Origin: Gammaproteobacteria bacterium UBA2679
GTDB taxonomy: Bacteria > Pseudomonadota > Gammaproteobacteria > Pseudomonadales > Oleiphilaceae
Direction: 5' to 3'
DNA: 64,000 bases
Assembly (NCBI GenBank): GCA_002354735.1
Contig: DEMD01000009.1
Span: 224,705 to 288,704 of the forward strand
The notes beneath the pieces are model-generated. The model was not told the DNA's origin and made no database searches. It worked only from the letters and a program-made list of their open reading frames with translations. The translations under genes and the position numbers were made by a program. Below are positions 33,626-42,017 of this stretch, one piece after another; within the stretch, counting starts at the first letter, position 1, and every line of letters starts with the position of its first letter.

Positions 33626-34336
33626 ATGAAGAATGAGTTGAGCTATGTAGTCAGTCGTATTGACGAAACTCTTGAGTGCTTTTATGAAGATATGGGCGCG
33701 ACTAAAGACTTCGTAGCTCCTGATCGCAAAGTGCTTGCGAGCCTGAGAACGCGCCTATCCCTTGCAGTAAGTGCGTATTGGGAAAAGCTTGGTTGGAGTG
33801 CGTACGCTGAGGGGCGGTTTTGGTTGGTGAACCCGTTAGAATTCGAGCCGGTAGTTGATAGGTGGCTCGCAGGAAGCGGCATTCTTGATAACGATAGATA
33901 TCTTACCATTTACCGTACCGCGTTCGGGAATCTTCGGGTGCTGGGTGAGCGCACAGGGCAGGTATTTACGATTTCTAGTCCAGCTCACTCATTAATAGGA
34001 TCGCTCAACCAGTTATCCCGGCCGAACCCGACGCCGAATCGTACCGTCGAAGCTATGTTTCTCGGGGTTTCTCCGGAAGACTGTGATGTTGAGGGGGATG
34101 ATGGGGTTTATCTTTTCAGTGCCGCAGTCACTAAACTGGGTGAACTTCAGGAGAGCGAAATGTACGGCTTTGCGCCACATCCGGCGGTTGGGGGGAGTTT
34201 TGATGCTGAGTCACTCGTGAAGGTAAATATTATCGAATATATGCTAAAGCAGGCCGATTTGGCACCGATCCACATTCCGTACGGAAATGCCGATGACGAT
34301 GCTATAGCTAGCATTATAGAATCTGAAAATGAATAA
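33626..34336 (+). CDS. GAD-like/DUF1851 immunity-type protein
   Basis: A 236-residue soluble protein with AAGGG before the ATG. The N-terminal half has the GAD-like pattern Y-W-E-K-L-G-W-S-A-Y-A-E-G-R-F-W-L-V-N-P followed by V-V-D-R-W-L; the middle has the DUF1851-like F-G-N-L-R-V-L-G-E-R-T-G. Proteins with this pair are often immunity partners of secreted peptidoglycan or other toxins. No effector gene is adjacent, so it is an orphan here, lying between the two RES/Xre copies. Confidence 0.65.
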   Translation: MKNELSYVVSRIDETLECFYEDMGATKDFVAPDRKVLASLRTRLSLAVSAYWEKLGWSAYAEGRFWLVNPLEFEPVVDRWLAGSGILDNDRYLTIYRTAFGNLRVLGERTGQVFTISSPAHSLIGSLNQLSRPNPTPNRTVEAMFLGVSPEDCDVEGDDGVYLFSAAVTKLGELQESEMYGFAPHPAVGGSFDAESLVKVNIIEYMLKQADLAPIHIPYGNADDDAIASIIESENE

Positions 34337-34383
34337 AACATGCGTCCCTGCTGCGGCCATCAATGGGCGGGAAAGCATTCCGT

Positions 34384-34777
34384 CTACCACTCTGCTTTTG
34401 GCTGGTGTTGGAGCAGCGCTTCCATCGCGGCTGATTTACTGCAACGGCAACATTTCCGTCTAGGGGGTTCGTGACTGCCTCTCAGCCTTATTCTAGACCA
34501 ATGCGCCGCGAAGTCGCTCTTGCCGTTGGCGTGGAACTTGTGCCCGAATGGACCACAGAAATCATCAATGAAACAGCTATCCTGTTTTAAAGTTGACACC
34601 GAAAAACTCTTATAAAGCTGTCTTGTTTCAGAGGTCCAATTCTGAGGAAATACGGAAGGCTCATCCGGTATGTTTCCAACTCGCACGATTTTGCCGAAGT
34701 CATTTTTTGAAAGCCAGTCGAGTAGTCCTTTGTCTCCTGATCCCAATTCCTGCGCGCAATTGGAATAGCGTAAACGA
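34384..34777 (-). pseudogene. gene remnant cut at the RES repeat border
   Basis: On the minus strand a frame beginning inside the repeat border reads N-C-A-Q-E-L-G-S-G-D-K-G-L-L-D-W-L-S-K and V-G-N-I-P-D-E-P-S-V-F-P-Q-N-W, which looks like a real protein segment, then degenerates. It has no proper start because the RES repeat copy 2 replaces its 5' part at about 34778. No family recognised. Confidence 0.4.
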
Positions 34778-35762
34778 CATCAATCCACCCCCGGCACACG
34801 CGACATCTTGAACACATCAGTAATACGCCGCTCATTCTCACTGTACACGTACTGGTAGTGCGCCGCCTGAACCAACGGCACCTTCAAGGCCCGCGGTTTG
34901 AGGATCGCCACACACTCACCCCCAGCATGCCTCACGCTCCGATACAACAAGCCATGACTCCCCTGCTCCCGAAACTGCGCGGCAATCGGCTGAGTCTGTT
35001 TGTAGCGCTTAAGATCAGGATCATGCAGCTCATCCTCAGCACGAACATCATGCAGCTCGGAAAGAATCGTTGTCACATATTCCCGCAGCGTCAGCCGCGT
35101 ATCCGGCTCTTCCGTCGCCGCCAGAAAACGCTCCCGATGAAAGCGAGTCTCCGCTATGGCCGTTGCCGATGAATCCCCAGCGTAATACACACCATACCGG
35201 CCATCGGTAAACCGTGAAGCTGCACCAATATGCGTAAACGCGGCCATAACAGCCGAACTCCCAGGTCCGCTCACCCGATCCTCCGGCGCAACAAAGCCTA
35301 GATCGCCAGCTTCATCCCTCAGCCGCGGATTGGTCAGCGCTTCAAGCTCAAAGGCCGCATCGAGATCCTCAGGATCGAGAATGCTTTCATACAGGTTGAT
35401 CGGCGGAAACTGGCTCGACACCAGGCGGTGGCATTTTTTCCATGGCAGGCACAGGGGCGCCGACTCGATGTTAGGGCGCAGCGCGGTCTTTACCATCCAC
35501 GTGCACCATCGACGTAGTCGTGCACCCGTGCGAGATCGAGAATGCTGCCGTTGAGCATGACTTCGAGGGCGCTCTTGCCGCCGAAGGCCGCGTTGGGTTT
35601 GCGTGGCCAGGCGGTGGCCTGCTCGAGTGTGGGGAAGATGATTCTAAGGGCCTTGTAGATATTCTGCAGATGCGAGATGCGCTCGAGAATGTCGCGCCCG
35701 GGTTTGGCGTTGAGCGTGCTCTTCCACTTGAAGTAGGTGGCTTCAGGCAGATCGCCGAGCAG
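34778..35762 (-). repeat. RES/Xre locus, direct repeat copy 2
   Basis: Counterpart of 32366-33350, offset 2412 bases, same orientation. The intact locus continues to the antitoxin start at 35903. Confidence 0.88.
34780..35496 (-). CDS. RES-domain toxin, copy 2
   Basis: A 238-residue RES toxin, about 94 percent identical to copy 1 by my residue count. Its ATG at 35494-35496 overlaps the antitoxin stop by 7 bases, which is the usual antitoxin-first, toxin-second coupling. Conserved residues R-F-T-D, Y-Y-A-G, A-E-T-R-F-H-R-E and L-Y-R-S-V-R are all kept. The expected activity is NAD+ phosphorolysis or hydrolysis in the cytoplasm when not bound by the Xre antitoxin. Confidence 0.9.
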   Translation of the reverse strand: MVKTALRPNIESAPLCLPWKKCHRLVSSQFPPINLYESILDPEDLDAAFELEALTNPRLRDEAGDLGFVAPEDRVSGPGSSAVMAAFTHIGAASRFTDGRYGVYYAGDSSATAIAETRFHRERFLAATEEPDTRLTLREYVTTILSELHDVRAEDELHDPDLKRYKQTQPIAAQFREQGSHGLLYRSVRHAGGECVAILKPRALKVPLVQAAHYQYVYSENERRITDVFKMSRVPGVD

Positions 35763-35903
35763 TATGCGCTGCTCTTTCGTGCTCAGCTGCCATTCCTCGG
35801 CAATACCGAAGAAGATCTTGAGCGCCACCTGGGCGAGCCTGGCTGCGCTGTCCTGCCTGGCTGAGGCATCCTTTGATAGATGGGTGTTCTTGAGTGGTTT
35901 CAT
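35490..35903 (-). CDS. Xre/MbcA/ParS-type antitoxin, copy 2
   Basis: A 137-residue antitoxin. I use the ATG at 35903 because GGAGG lies six bases before it. The N-terminal part has an HTH-like helical region (A-A-R-L-A-Q-V-A-L ... W-Q-L-S-T-K-E), the centre L-L-G-D-L-P-E-A-T-Y-F-K-W-K, and the C-terminal DUF2384 domain binds the toxin (G-K-S-A-L-E-V-M-L-N-G-S). It should neutralise RES and repress its own promoter. The only complete antitoxin for two toxin genes in the window. Confidence 0.9.
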   Translation of the reverse strand: MKPLKNTHLSKDASARQDSAARLAQVALKIFFGIAEEWQLSTKEQRILLGDLPEATYFKWKSTLNAKPGRDILERISHLQNIYKALRIIFPTLEQATAWPRKPNAAFGGKSALEVMLNGSILDLARVHDYVDGARGW

Positions 35904-35934
35904 GGCCGGCCTCCATGTCAACTGGCTTACTCTT

Positions 35935-35964
35935 ATTATAGAGATTTATGCTATATAACTACAA
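35935..35964 (-). promoter_or_regulatory. promoter of the intact RES/Xre locus
   Basis: On the minus strand TTGTAG (35959-35964) and a perfect TATAAT (35935-35940) are 18 bases apart, 32 bases before the antitoxin ATG. A TATAG/CTATA palindrome (35938-35956) overlaps the -10 box and is a plausible autoregulatory operator. Confidence 0.6.
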
Positions 35965-36131
35965 ATATAGATACAGGCCATGTTCCGGGACAAAGTTTCG
36001 CGGACGAGTCCCAAAACGACCCATGCCGTTCGAAATGGCCTTCTGTGCGGCGACCTCAATAGATCGTTGGCATCCAGCCGGCTAGTTGCTCTATGCTGTT
36101 CTCTTGAGTTGTAAGCGAGGCACTGAACGCC

Positions 36132-36878
36132 ATGCCTGAAAGGACCTGCCTAAACCTGGACCGCTTTTCCGCTAGCTTCCGCAGTGGTGCAGTTGGCCTT
36201 TTACTTTATATTCTGCTCTCGCTTACAGCTGCGATGGCGCAGGCCCAGTCTGTCACGTTGAAACTGGTCGCCACCGACTACCCGCCCTATCTCTACGCCG
36301 AGGATGGAGAAGCGAAGGGGCTCGAGGCAGAAATAATACGCGAGGTGTTTGAGCGGCGCCTTGGCGTGGCTGTCAACTTCGAGTTCTATCCCTGGCGTCG
36401 TGCGCAGCAAATGATCGAGTCAGGGGCGGCCGATCTCTTCGTCGCAGCGGCCACACCTGAGCGCAGGGAATTTGCGGAGGTCGGTCGCGTGCCCCTGGGC
36501 TACTGGAGCTATTCGGTCGTGGTGAATGGTACCGCGGCGCCTGCAGAACTGTTCTATCAGCATGACATCAAGTCCCTCAAGGCATTTCGCCTGATTGCGC
36601 TAGGCGGTAGCAGCTGGGTGGAGGAGTATCTGCCTATGCTGGAGTTCGAATGGGCAAACTCTGTAGAGCAAATGTTCAAAATGCTGCTTCACGGGCGTGT
36701 GGATGCAATCGTCGGCGGATCTGCGGTACTGCGGCAATATCTGGTGGCGCATCCCGCACAGCAGATCGTGGAGCTCCCGCTGGCCGGCCCGCCTGTGCCG
36801 CTTTATCTGCAATTCAGCGAAAAATCGAAGCACAAGGCATTGCTAGGCAAGGCGGAGGCTGAGCTGGTGGCGCTATAG
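36132..36878 (+). CDS. periplasmic solute-binding protein family 3
   Basis: A 248-residue exported protein. Residues 1-39 form a long signal peptide ending A-M-A-Q-A-Q-S. The mature part has the family's opening L-V-A-T-D-Y-P-P-Y, then G-L-E-A-E-I-I-R-E-V-F, F-Y-P-W-R-R-A and a late G-R-V-D-A-I-V-G-G. No ABC permease or ATPase is adjacent, so it may be an orphan binding or sensory protein, as is common for this type in gammaproteobacteria. Ligand unknown. Confidence 0.82.
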   Translation: MPERTCLNLDRFSASFRSGAVGLLLYILLSLTAAMAQAQSVTLKLVATDYPPYLYAEDGEAKGLEAEIIREVFERRLGVAVNFEFYPWRRAQQMIESGAADLFVAAATPERREFAEVGRVPLGYWSYSVVVNGTAAPAELFYQHDIKSLKAFRLIALGGSSWVEEYLPMLEFEWANSVEQMFKMLLHGRVDAIVGGSAVLRQYLVAHPAQQIVELPLAGPPVPLYLQFSEKSKHKALLGKAEAELVAL

Positions 36879-37085
36879 CGCTCCGGCTGGATTCAACAGG
36901 TCCACGCAAAGTACGAATTGGCGTGTCCCGCCCCGAAGGTTCAAGCCACGCTCCCCACTGCACTTTTGAATGATCATGCGAACCCCTGAAGATTTTTTTA
37001 GAATTTTTTGCGCAAGTCTGTCGAAAACTGTCGAACCCGTTCGACTATCAGATGAACAACACATCATCTGCATCTGGAGCAGCCT

Positions 37086-37928
37086 ATGAAAGTCATGATC
37101 ATCGTAAAAGCTACCGCATCATCCGAAGCCGGCGAGATGCCTGATCCAGCCCTTATGGAAGCCATGGGCAAGTACAACGAGGAGCTCGTCAAAGCCGGCA
37201 TCATGCAATCTGGCGAGGGGCTCAAGCCCAGCAAGGAAGGCTTTCGCGTCCGCTTCGATGGCGACAGTCGCGAGGTGAATCGAGGCCCATTTCCAGCGAC
37301 ATCCGAGCTGATCGCGGGGTTCTGGATCTGGGAGGTCAAGAACCTCGAGCACGCTATCGAGTGGGTGAAGCGCTGCCCTAACCCAATGCCGGAAAGCTCT
37401 GAGATCGAGATTCGGCCATTCTTCGAAATGTCTGACTTCGAAGAGATTCCGGACACGGCCGATACCCTTGAAAAAGAGGACGAGATGCGTCAGCAGCTTG
37501 CCCTGCGCGAAGCACAGACCAACACGTATCTGTTTCTAGGCAACCGTACCGAGGAGGCGCTGAAGTATTACGAGCAGCACCTTGGCGCCGTCATCCACAC
37601 GATGATGCGCTTCAGCGAGTCCCCGGACCCGATTCCTGAAGGTGCTCTCCCGCCCGGCGCTGAGAACGGGATCATGCATGCGGAATTTTCTGTGGGCACG
37701 ACCAAGCTGTTCGCCTCCGATGGCTGCGGTGATGCTTCGAATCCAGCAGGCTTCAGTATCGCCTTCACAGTAGCGAACGCCGAGCTGGCAAAGACTGCCT
37801 TTGATGCCCTTGCGGACGGCGGCGAAGTTACCATGCCTTTGCAGGAGACCTTCTGGTCGCCACTCTATGGACAGGTGAAAGATCGTTTCGGGCTCCCGTG
37901 GATGGTGATGGTGGAAGGCGAGCAGTAA
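37086..37928 (+). CDS. YciI-like and VOC (PhnB-type) fusion protein
   Basis: A 280-residue two-domain cytoplasmic protein. Residues 1-120 are YCII-related (M-K-V-M-I-I-V-K-A ... G-P-F-P-A-T-S-E-L-I-A-G-F-W-I-W and A-I-E-W-V-K-R-C-P). Residues about 140-278 are a PhnB/VOC domain (T-Y-L-F-L-G-N-R-T-E-E-A-L-K-Y-Y, and F-W-S-P-L-Y-G-Q-V-K-D-R-F-G-L-P-W near the end). Both folds usually occur as separate genes; the fusion is known in some bacteria. GGAG is six bases before the ATG. Function unknown. Confidence 0.85.
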   Translation: MKVMIIVKATASSEAGEMPDPALMEAMGKYNEELVKAGIMQSGEGLKPSKEGFRVRFDGDSREVNRGPFPATSELIAGFWIWEVKNLEHAIEWVKRCPNPMPESSEIEIRPFFEMSDFEEIPDTADTLEKEDEMRQQLALREAQTNTYLFLGNRTEEALKYYEQHLGAVIHTMMRFSESPDPIPEGALPPGAENGIMHAEFSVGTTKLFASDGCGDASNPAGFSIAFTVANAELAKTAFDALADGGEVTMPLQETFWSPLYGQVKDRFGLPWMVMVEGEQ

Positions 37929-37937
37929 AGCAGTTCG

Positions 37938-38510
37938 TCAGCGTGGCGATGAGGACTGCCTGAAGCCGTAGATCACAAAGCAGAGCGAGACCAGCTGCTG
38001 CACCATAAGCACTGGCTTGCCCTGCAAGGCCATAAGCGCTGACATGCTGACGTTCATGAGCATGAAGAACAGCCAGCCTTTGGGATCGCCCTTGGCCATC
38101 AGGTAGCTACCGAGCAGGAATCCGAGCATCACGCCGATCTCGAGCACCTGCGAGGCAGAGGTGATGCCGCCATAGATATACAGACTGTAGGCGAGACCAA
38201 ATACAAGCGAGCCGTAGGTACAGCAGAACACGAACCAGCTGAAGGCCTTGTGCTCTTTTCTGTAGTCATAGATGGTGTTGTACAGGCCAAGCAGCATGGC
38301 GGGAATGCCGCCTGCCTCTATGGACGCCGCGATCCAGTCATCATGCGCTACGAGTATAATGACCCAGGCCGGCACGCCGATGATGTAGATGATCCAGCCC
38401 AGAATTTTCAAAGTGCGTTTGGTAGACGCCTCCTGCCCTTCGGATACCGAAAAGAGGATCTTGTTGGAGAGATAGCAGGCACCTCCCCAGATCTGCAAGA
38501 ATAAATCCAT
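37938..38510 (-). CDS. integral membrane protein, possibly PnuC-like
   Basis: A 190-residue protein with about six or seven hydrophobic segments and few charged residues. The Trp/Tyr/Asn pattern (G-L-Y-N-T-I-Y-D-Y-R, W-L-F-F-M-L-M-N-V-S-M) and the ending Q-Q-L-V-S-L-C-F-V-I-Y-G-F-R are reminiscent of PnuC vitamin transporters or PQ-loop proteins, but no diagnostic motif is secure. It converges with the YciI/VOC gene and lies 18 bases after the DUF3253 gene. Confidence 0.55.
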   Translation of the reverse strand: MDLFLQIWGGACYLSNKILFSVSEGQEASTKRTLKILGWIIYIIGVPAWVIILVAHDDWIAASIEAGGIPAMLLGLYNTIYDYRKEHKAFSWFVFCCTYGSLVFGLAYSLYIYGGITSASQVLEIGVMLGFLLGSYLMAKGDPKGWLFFMLMNVSMSALMALQGKPVLMVQQLVSLCFVIYGFRQSSSPR

Positions 38511-38528
38511 CAGGCCGCCAGGCGGTTT

Positions 38529-39041
38529 TTAGTGTCCAGCTGATAGGCCTCGCGTAATACGTACTGGGCCACGAACGCCAGGCTCAACTCGCTTACCTTT
38601 CTGCGTCACCACCATCTTCTCAACGTCAGCCAGTTCGAAGGCGAGCTCACGCACCAGCGGCATCAGGTCGCGCCAGCTATCGCCACCAATCACTCGCGCG
38701 ACTTCTGATGGGCAGATCGATGAATCTTCATCCCGTGAGTTCAGCAGAGCCACCATTACCGCTTCAGCCCGCTCACGATATGCCGCTTCATCCATCTCCA
38801 ACCACCATTTCGGGCCACGCTCGCCAAGCGCCACCTTTGCGGCCTGCACGCGGGCTCTGGCAGCAGCAATCGCCTTGTCATCATCAGCCTTCTTGCCAGC
38901 AGCTACACCACGGCGCGCTGCCATGAGCTCGTTCACCAGCTGCTGACGGAGGTTATCAGGGATGTCGGGATCGGTGCAGCGCCAGTGCCTACCCTTGATG
39001 AGCGTATAACCTTCTTTGGTCGAGATGCTGTTTTCTGTCAT
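38529..39041 (-). CDS. DUF3253-domain protein
   Basis: A 170-residue protein. The ATG at 39041 is preferred over the long upstream extension, which overlaps the TetR gene. The N-terminal half is charged and helical (R-R-G-V-A-A-G-K-K-A-D-D-D-K); the C-terminal 75 residues match DUF3253: I-C-P-S-E-V-A-R-V-I-G, W-R-D-L-M-P-L-V-R and G-P-V-R-I-T-R-G at the end. This is a small winged-helix-like domain of unknown function. It follows the TetR gene by 25 bases on the same strand and is probably co-transcribed. Confidence 0.75.
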   Translation of the reverse strand: MTENSISTKEGYTLIKGRHWRCTDPDIPDNLRQQLVNELMAARRGVAAGKKADDDKAIAAARARVQAAKVALGERGPKWWLEMDEAAYRERAEAVMVALLNSRDEDSSICPSEVARVIGGDSWRDLMPLVRELAFELADVEKMVVTQKGKRVEPGVRGPVRITRGLSAGH

Positions 39042-39066
39042 GTCTCCAATACGCTGGAACAGTGCA

Positions 39067-39693
39067 TCACATGTCACCCTGCCCCAACACCACCCGAGCC
39101 AGCAGATCCTCAATGCGTGAAATCGCATCTTCATCACCCTTCTGCCCCGTCAGTACGACCTGAGAACCAATGGTCGCCACATACAGCAGAGTGGACAAAT
39201 CCCGCACCCGACGCGGGTCGCTGCTGATGCGCTGCAACAGCAGACAATTCTGGTCGATACGCGCGGCATCGACCTCGGCTACCAGATCAGCGGCATAGTC
39301 ATTTCGGCGGGCGAAATCACGTACCGCCAGCTCGACCTGCAGGCGACGGATGTTGCGCGAGGCGTCGGTCAGGAGCAGTTCGAGGATACTTTTGAGCTCG
39401 GCTTCGACGTCGCCTGTGCTATTGACGTCGGGCTTCCAGTACAGCAGCTCGTGGAGTCGACGGTCGCGCCAGCGGTTGAGGAAGCTGGTCACAAGATCTT
39501 CATGATCCTTGAAATGCCAGTAGAAACTGCCACGGGTCACCCCGAGCTTTTTCGACAGGGTCAACACGCGCAGATTGCCGAAGCCACCAGCGGCGACTTC
39601 GCCCGCAGCCGCATCCAGCCAGTTGTCCCTGGTGAGCTGAGGCTTATCGGTGGCCTTGCCGCCAATTCGTGCAGAGGGCTTCGGTTCTGTCAT
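39067..39693 (-). CDS. TetR/AcrR-family regulator of the adjacent beta-oxidation operon
   Basis: A 208-residue repressor. After a 20-residue basic arm comes the HTH (L-S-K-K-L-G-V-T-R-G-S-F-Y-W-H-F), the family hallmark, at about residues 46-62. The C-terminal ligand domain is helical and not assignable, but an acyl-CoA ligand is the usual case for TetR proteins beside acyl-CoA genes. It is divergent from the operon starting at 39876, with two palindromes between them. Confidence 0.88.
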   Translation of the reverse strand: MTEPKPSARIGGKATDKPQLTRDNWLDAAAGEVAAGGFGNLRVLTLSKKLGVTRGSFYWHFKDHEDLVTSFLNRWRDRRLHELLYWKPDVNSTGDVEAELKSILELLLTDASRNIRRLQVELAVRDFARRNDYAADLVAEVDAARIDQNCLLLQRISSDPRRVRDLSTLLYVATIGSQVVLTGQKGDEDAISRIEDLLARVVLGQGDM

Positions 39694-39760
39694 GTGTTCA
39701 GTACATCCTGTGGGTACATCCGGGCGGCGATTCTACATAAGCATTGACCGCAGCCACAAA

Positions 39761-39799
39761 CATACATTAGTGTATGGAACCAACATACACCAGTGTATG
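39761..39799. promoter_or_regulatory. two TetR operator palindromes
   Basis: CATACATTAGTGTATG (39761-39776) and CATACACCAGTGTATG (39784-39799) share perfect 6-bp arms CATACA/TGTATG with 4-base spacers, and their centres are 23 bases apart. They lie in the divergent promoter region; a TTGACC that may act as a -35 element is at 39744-39749. Binding by the TetR protein encoded next to it is inferred. Confidence 0.75.
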
Positions 39800-39875
39800 G
39801 CATTTAAAAACACCTTTGTCGGCCAACACCACATTTGTATCTGACTTACTTTCCGGTAAGCACGAGGAGCTGCAT

Positions 39876-41990
39876 ATGAATACCGCGCACTATGATACCC
39901 ACGGCAATGTTGCCGTTATCCGGCTGGACAACCCGCCAGTCAACGGCCTGGGCCTGCCACTGCGTCAGGGCATTGTCGATGGCATCAAGAAGGCTGAGGG
40001 CGATAGCGCCATCAAGGCTGTCGTGATTATCGGATCTGACCGTGCCTTTTCTGGTGGCGCCGATATCAGCGAGTTCGGCACGCCGAAAATGCTGGGCGAG
40101 CCAAATCTGCTCACCGTGATCAATTATGTCGAAAGCAGCAGCAAGCCTGTTGTCGCTGCGATTGGTGGCGCCTGTATGGGCGGCGGTCTGGAATTGGCGC
40201 TCGGTTGTCACTACCGCGTCAGCAAGCCGGATGCACAGATTTCCCTGCCTGAGGTGAAGCTCGGGATACTGCCAGGTGCTGGTGGTACGCAGCGTCTGCC
40301 ACGCGTGATCGGTGCTGAACACGCACTGAACATGATCGTCTCCGGTGCAGCCATGCCAGCGAAGATGTTCAACGGCAGTGCGCTATTCGACGAGATGATT
40401 GACGGCGATCTGCTCGATGGCGCCCTCTCCTTTGCGCACAAGGTCGTGAGCGAGAACCTGCCGCTGAAGAAGGTCCGTAACCTGAAGGCGAAGCACGCGA
40501 ACCCGGAAGGCTTCTTCATGTTCGCACGCAATACCGTCGGTGCTGTCGCGAAGAACTATCCTGCGCCGCTGAAGTGCGTCGATGCGGTTGAAGCCGCCGT
40601 GACCAAGCCCTTCGAGAAGGGTATGGAGATCGAGCGTGAAGCCTTCGCCCACCTCATCAACACCTCTGAGTCCAAAGCACTGCGTCATGCCTTCTTCGCA
40701 GAGCGCCTGACCAGCAAGATCCCTGATGTGCCCTCTGACACCCCGACCCGCGATATCAAGCAGGTTGGCGTGATCGGTGCTGGCACCATGGGGACCGGCA
40801 TCAGCATCAACTTCCTCAATGCAGGCATTCCGGTCACCATCGTCGAGATGAAGCAGGACGGTCTGGATCGTGGCATCGCCGCCATTCGCAAGGTCTACGA
40901 AGGCCGTGTGAAGAAGGGCAAGATGACGCAGGAGAAGGCTGAAGCCGCTATGGGGCTCGTTACGCCGTCGCTGAGTTATGACGACCTGAAGAACGCGGAT
41001 CTGGTTATCGAAGCCGTGTTCGAAGAAATGGGCGTGAAAGAGTCCGTATTCAAGAAGCTCGATGAAGTCTGCAAGCCTGGCGCGATTCTGGCGTCCAACA
41101 CCTCCACGCTGGATGTGGACAAGATCGCCAGCTTCACCAAGCGCCCACAGGATGTGATCGGCCTGCACTTCTTCAGCCCTGCGAACATCATGCAGCTGCT
41201 GGAAGTCATTCGTGGCAAGGAAACCGCCAAGGATGTAATGGCGACGGCCATGAAACTCGCCAAGACCATTCGCAAGACCGCTGTAGTCTCTGGTGTGTGC
41301 GATGGCTTTATCGGCAACCGCATGATCAACCAGTACTCGCGTGAAGCACTGCTGATGTTGCAGGAAGGCGCGACCGTACAGCAGATCGACAAGGCCATCG
41401 AGAAGTTCGGCTTTGCGATGGGGCCGCTGCGCATGGCGGACATGGCTGGTGGCGATATCGGCTTTGCCATTCGCAAGCGTCAGTACGCTGAAAACCCCAA
41501 CATGAAGAAGATGGTGGTAGCAGATCGTCTCGGCGAGATGGGACGCTTTGGCCAGAAGACCGGCTCCGGTTTCTATCGCTATGAGCCAGGCAATCGGAAT
41601 GCTCTGCATGATCCCGAAGTGGACCGGGTCATCGAAGACGTCCGCAAGGAACTTCGCATCACCCCGCGCAAGATCAGTAATCAGGAAATTGTCGAGCGTT
41701 GCGTGTATGCACTGGTCAACGAAGGTGCACGCATTCTTGAAGAAGGCATCGCACAGCGCGCGTCAGATATCGACATGGTGTACCTCACCGGTTATGGCTT
41801 CCCCGTCTATCGAGGTGGTCCGATGCATTACGCCGAGGAAGTGGGCTTGTTGAACGTTGTTCGTGCCATGGAGACCTTCGCCGAAAACCCCGATGCGGAA
41901 CCCGGTTTCTGGAAGCCTGCCGCGCTGCTGCAAAAATGCGCCGCCGAAGGCAAGCGTTTTGACGAACAAGCCACTTCAAAGAATCAGTAA
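39876..41990 (+). CDS. bifunctional enoyl-CoA hydratase/3-hydroxyacyl-CoA dehydrogenase (PimF/FadB-like)
   Basis: A 704-residue two-enzyme protein. The start at 39876 has GAGGAG seven bases upstream; the longer open frame would overlap the operators. Residues 1-190 are a crotonase domain with the oxyanion segments A-F-S-G-G-A-D-I and G-G-A-C-M-G-G-G and catalytic Glu in L-P-E-V-K-L-G. From about residue 295 comes an NAD-binding fold (V-I-G-A-G-T-M-G-T-G) and the C-terminal dehydrogenase domains with H-F-F-S-P-A and two conserved helical repeats. It hydrates enoyl-CoA and oxidises the 3-hydroxyacyl-CoA. With the three genes downstream the order resembles pimF-B-C-D of pimeloyl-CoA degradation. 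Confidence 0.88.
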   Translation: MNTAHYDTHGNVAVIRLDNPPVNGLGLPLRQGIVDGIKKAEGDSAIKAVVIIGSDRAFSGGADISEFGTPKMLGEPNLLTVINYVESSSKPVVAAIGGACMGGGLELALGCHYRVSKPDAQISLPEVKLGILPGAGGTQRLPRVIGAEHALNMIVSGAAMPAKMFNGSALFDEMIDGDLLDGALSFAHKVVSENLPLKKVRNLKAKHANPEGFFMFARNTVGAVAKNYPAPLKCVDAVEAAVTKPFEKGMEIEREAFAHLINTSESKALRHAFFAERLTSKIPDVPSDTPTRDIKQVGVIGAGTMGTGISINFLNAGIPVTIVEMKQDGLDRGIAAIRKVYEGRVKKGKMTQEKAEAAMGLVTPSLSYDDLKNADLVIEAVFEEMGVKESVFKKLDEVCKPGAILASNTSTLDVDKIASFTKRPQDVIGLHFFSPANIMQLLEVIRGKETAKDVMATAMKLAKTIRKTAVVSGVCDGFIGNRMINQYSREALLMLQEGATVQQIDKAIEKFGFAMGPLRMADMAGGDIGFAIRKRQYAENPNMKKMVVADRLGEMGRFGQKTGSGFYRYEPGNRNALHDPEVDRVIEDVRKELRITPRKISNQEIVERCVYALVNEGARILEEGIAQRASDIDMVYLTGYGFPVYRGGPMHYAEEVGLLNVVRAMETFAENPDAEPGFWKPAALLQKCAAEGKRFDEQATSKNQ

Positions 41991-42017
41991 GGCCTAAGCG
42001 CCACCAGGAGAATTGTT

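Noticed and set aside
39774..39875. Longer start for the FadB-like enzyme
   Set aside because: It would overlap an operator palindrome, lacks a ribosome binding site, and the crotonase fold starts right after the later ATG with GAGGAG.
40383..41609. A 408-residue open frame antisense to the FadB-like gene, and similar long frames under other high-GC genes
   Set aside because: They are codon-bias shadows; the sense strands have complete family motifs and ribosome binding sites.
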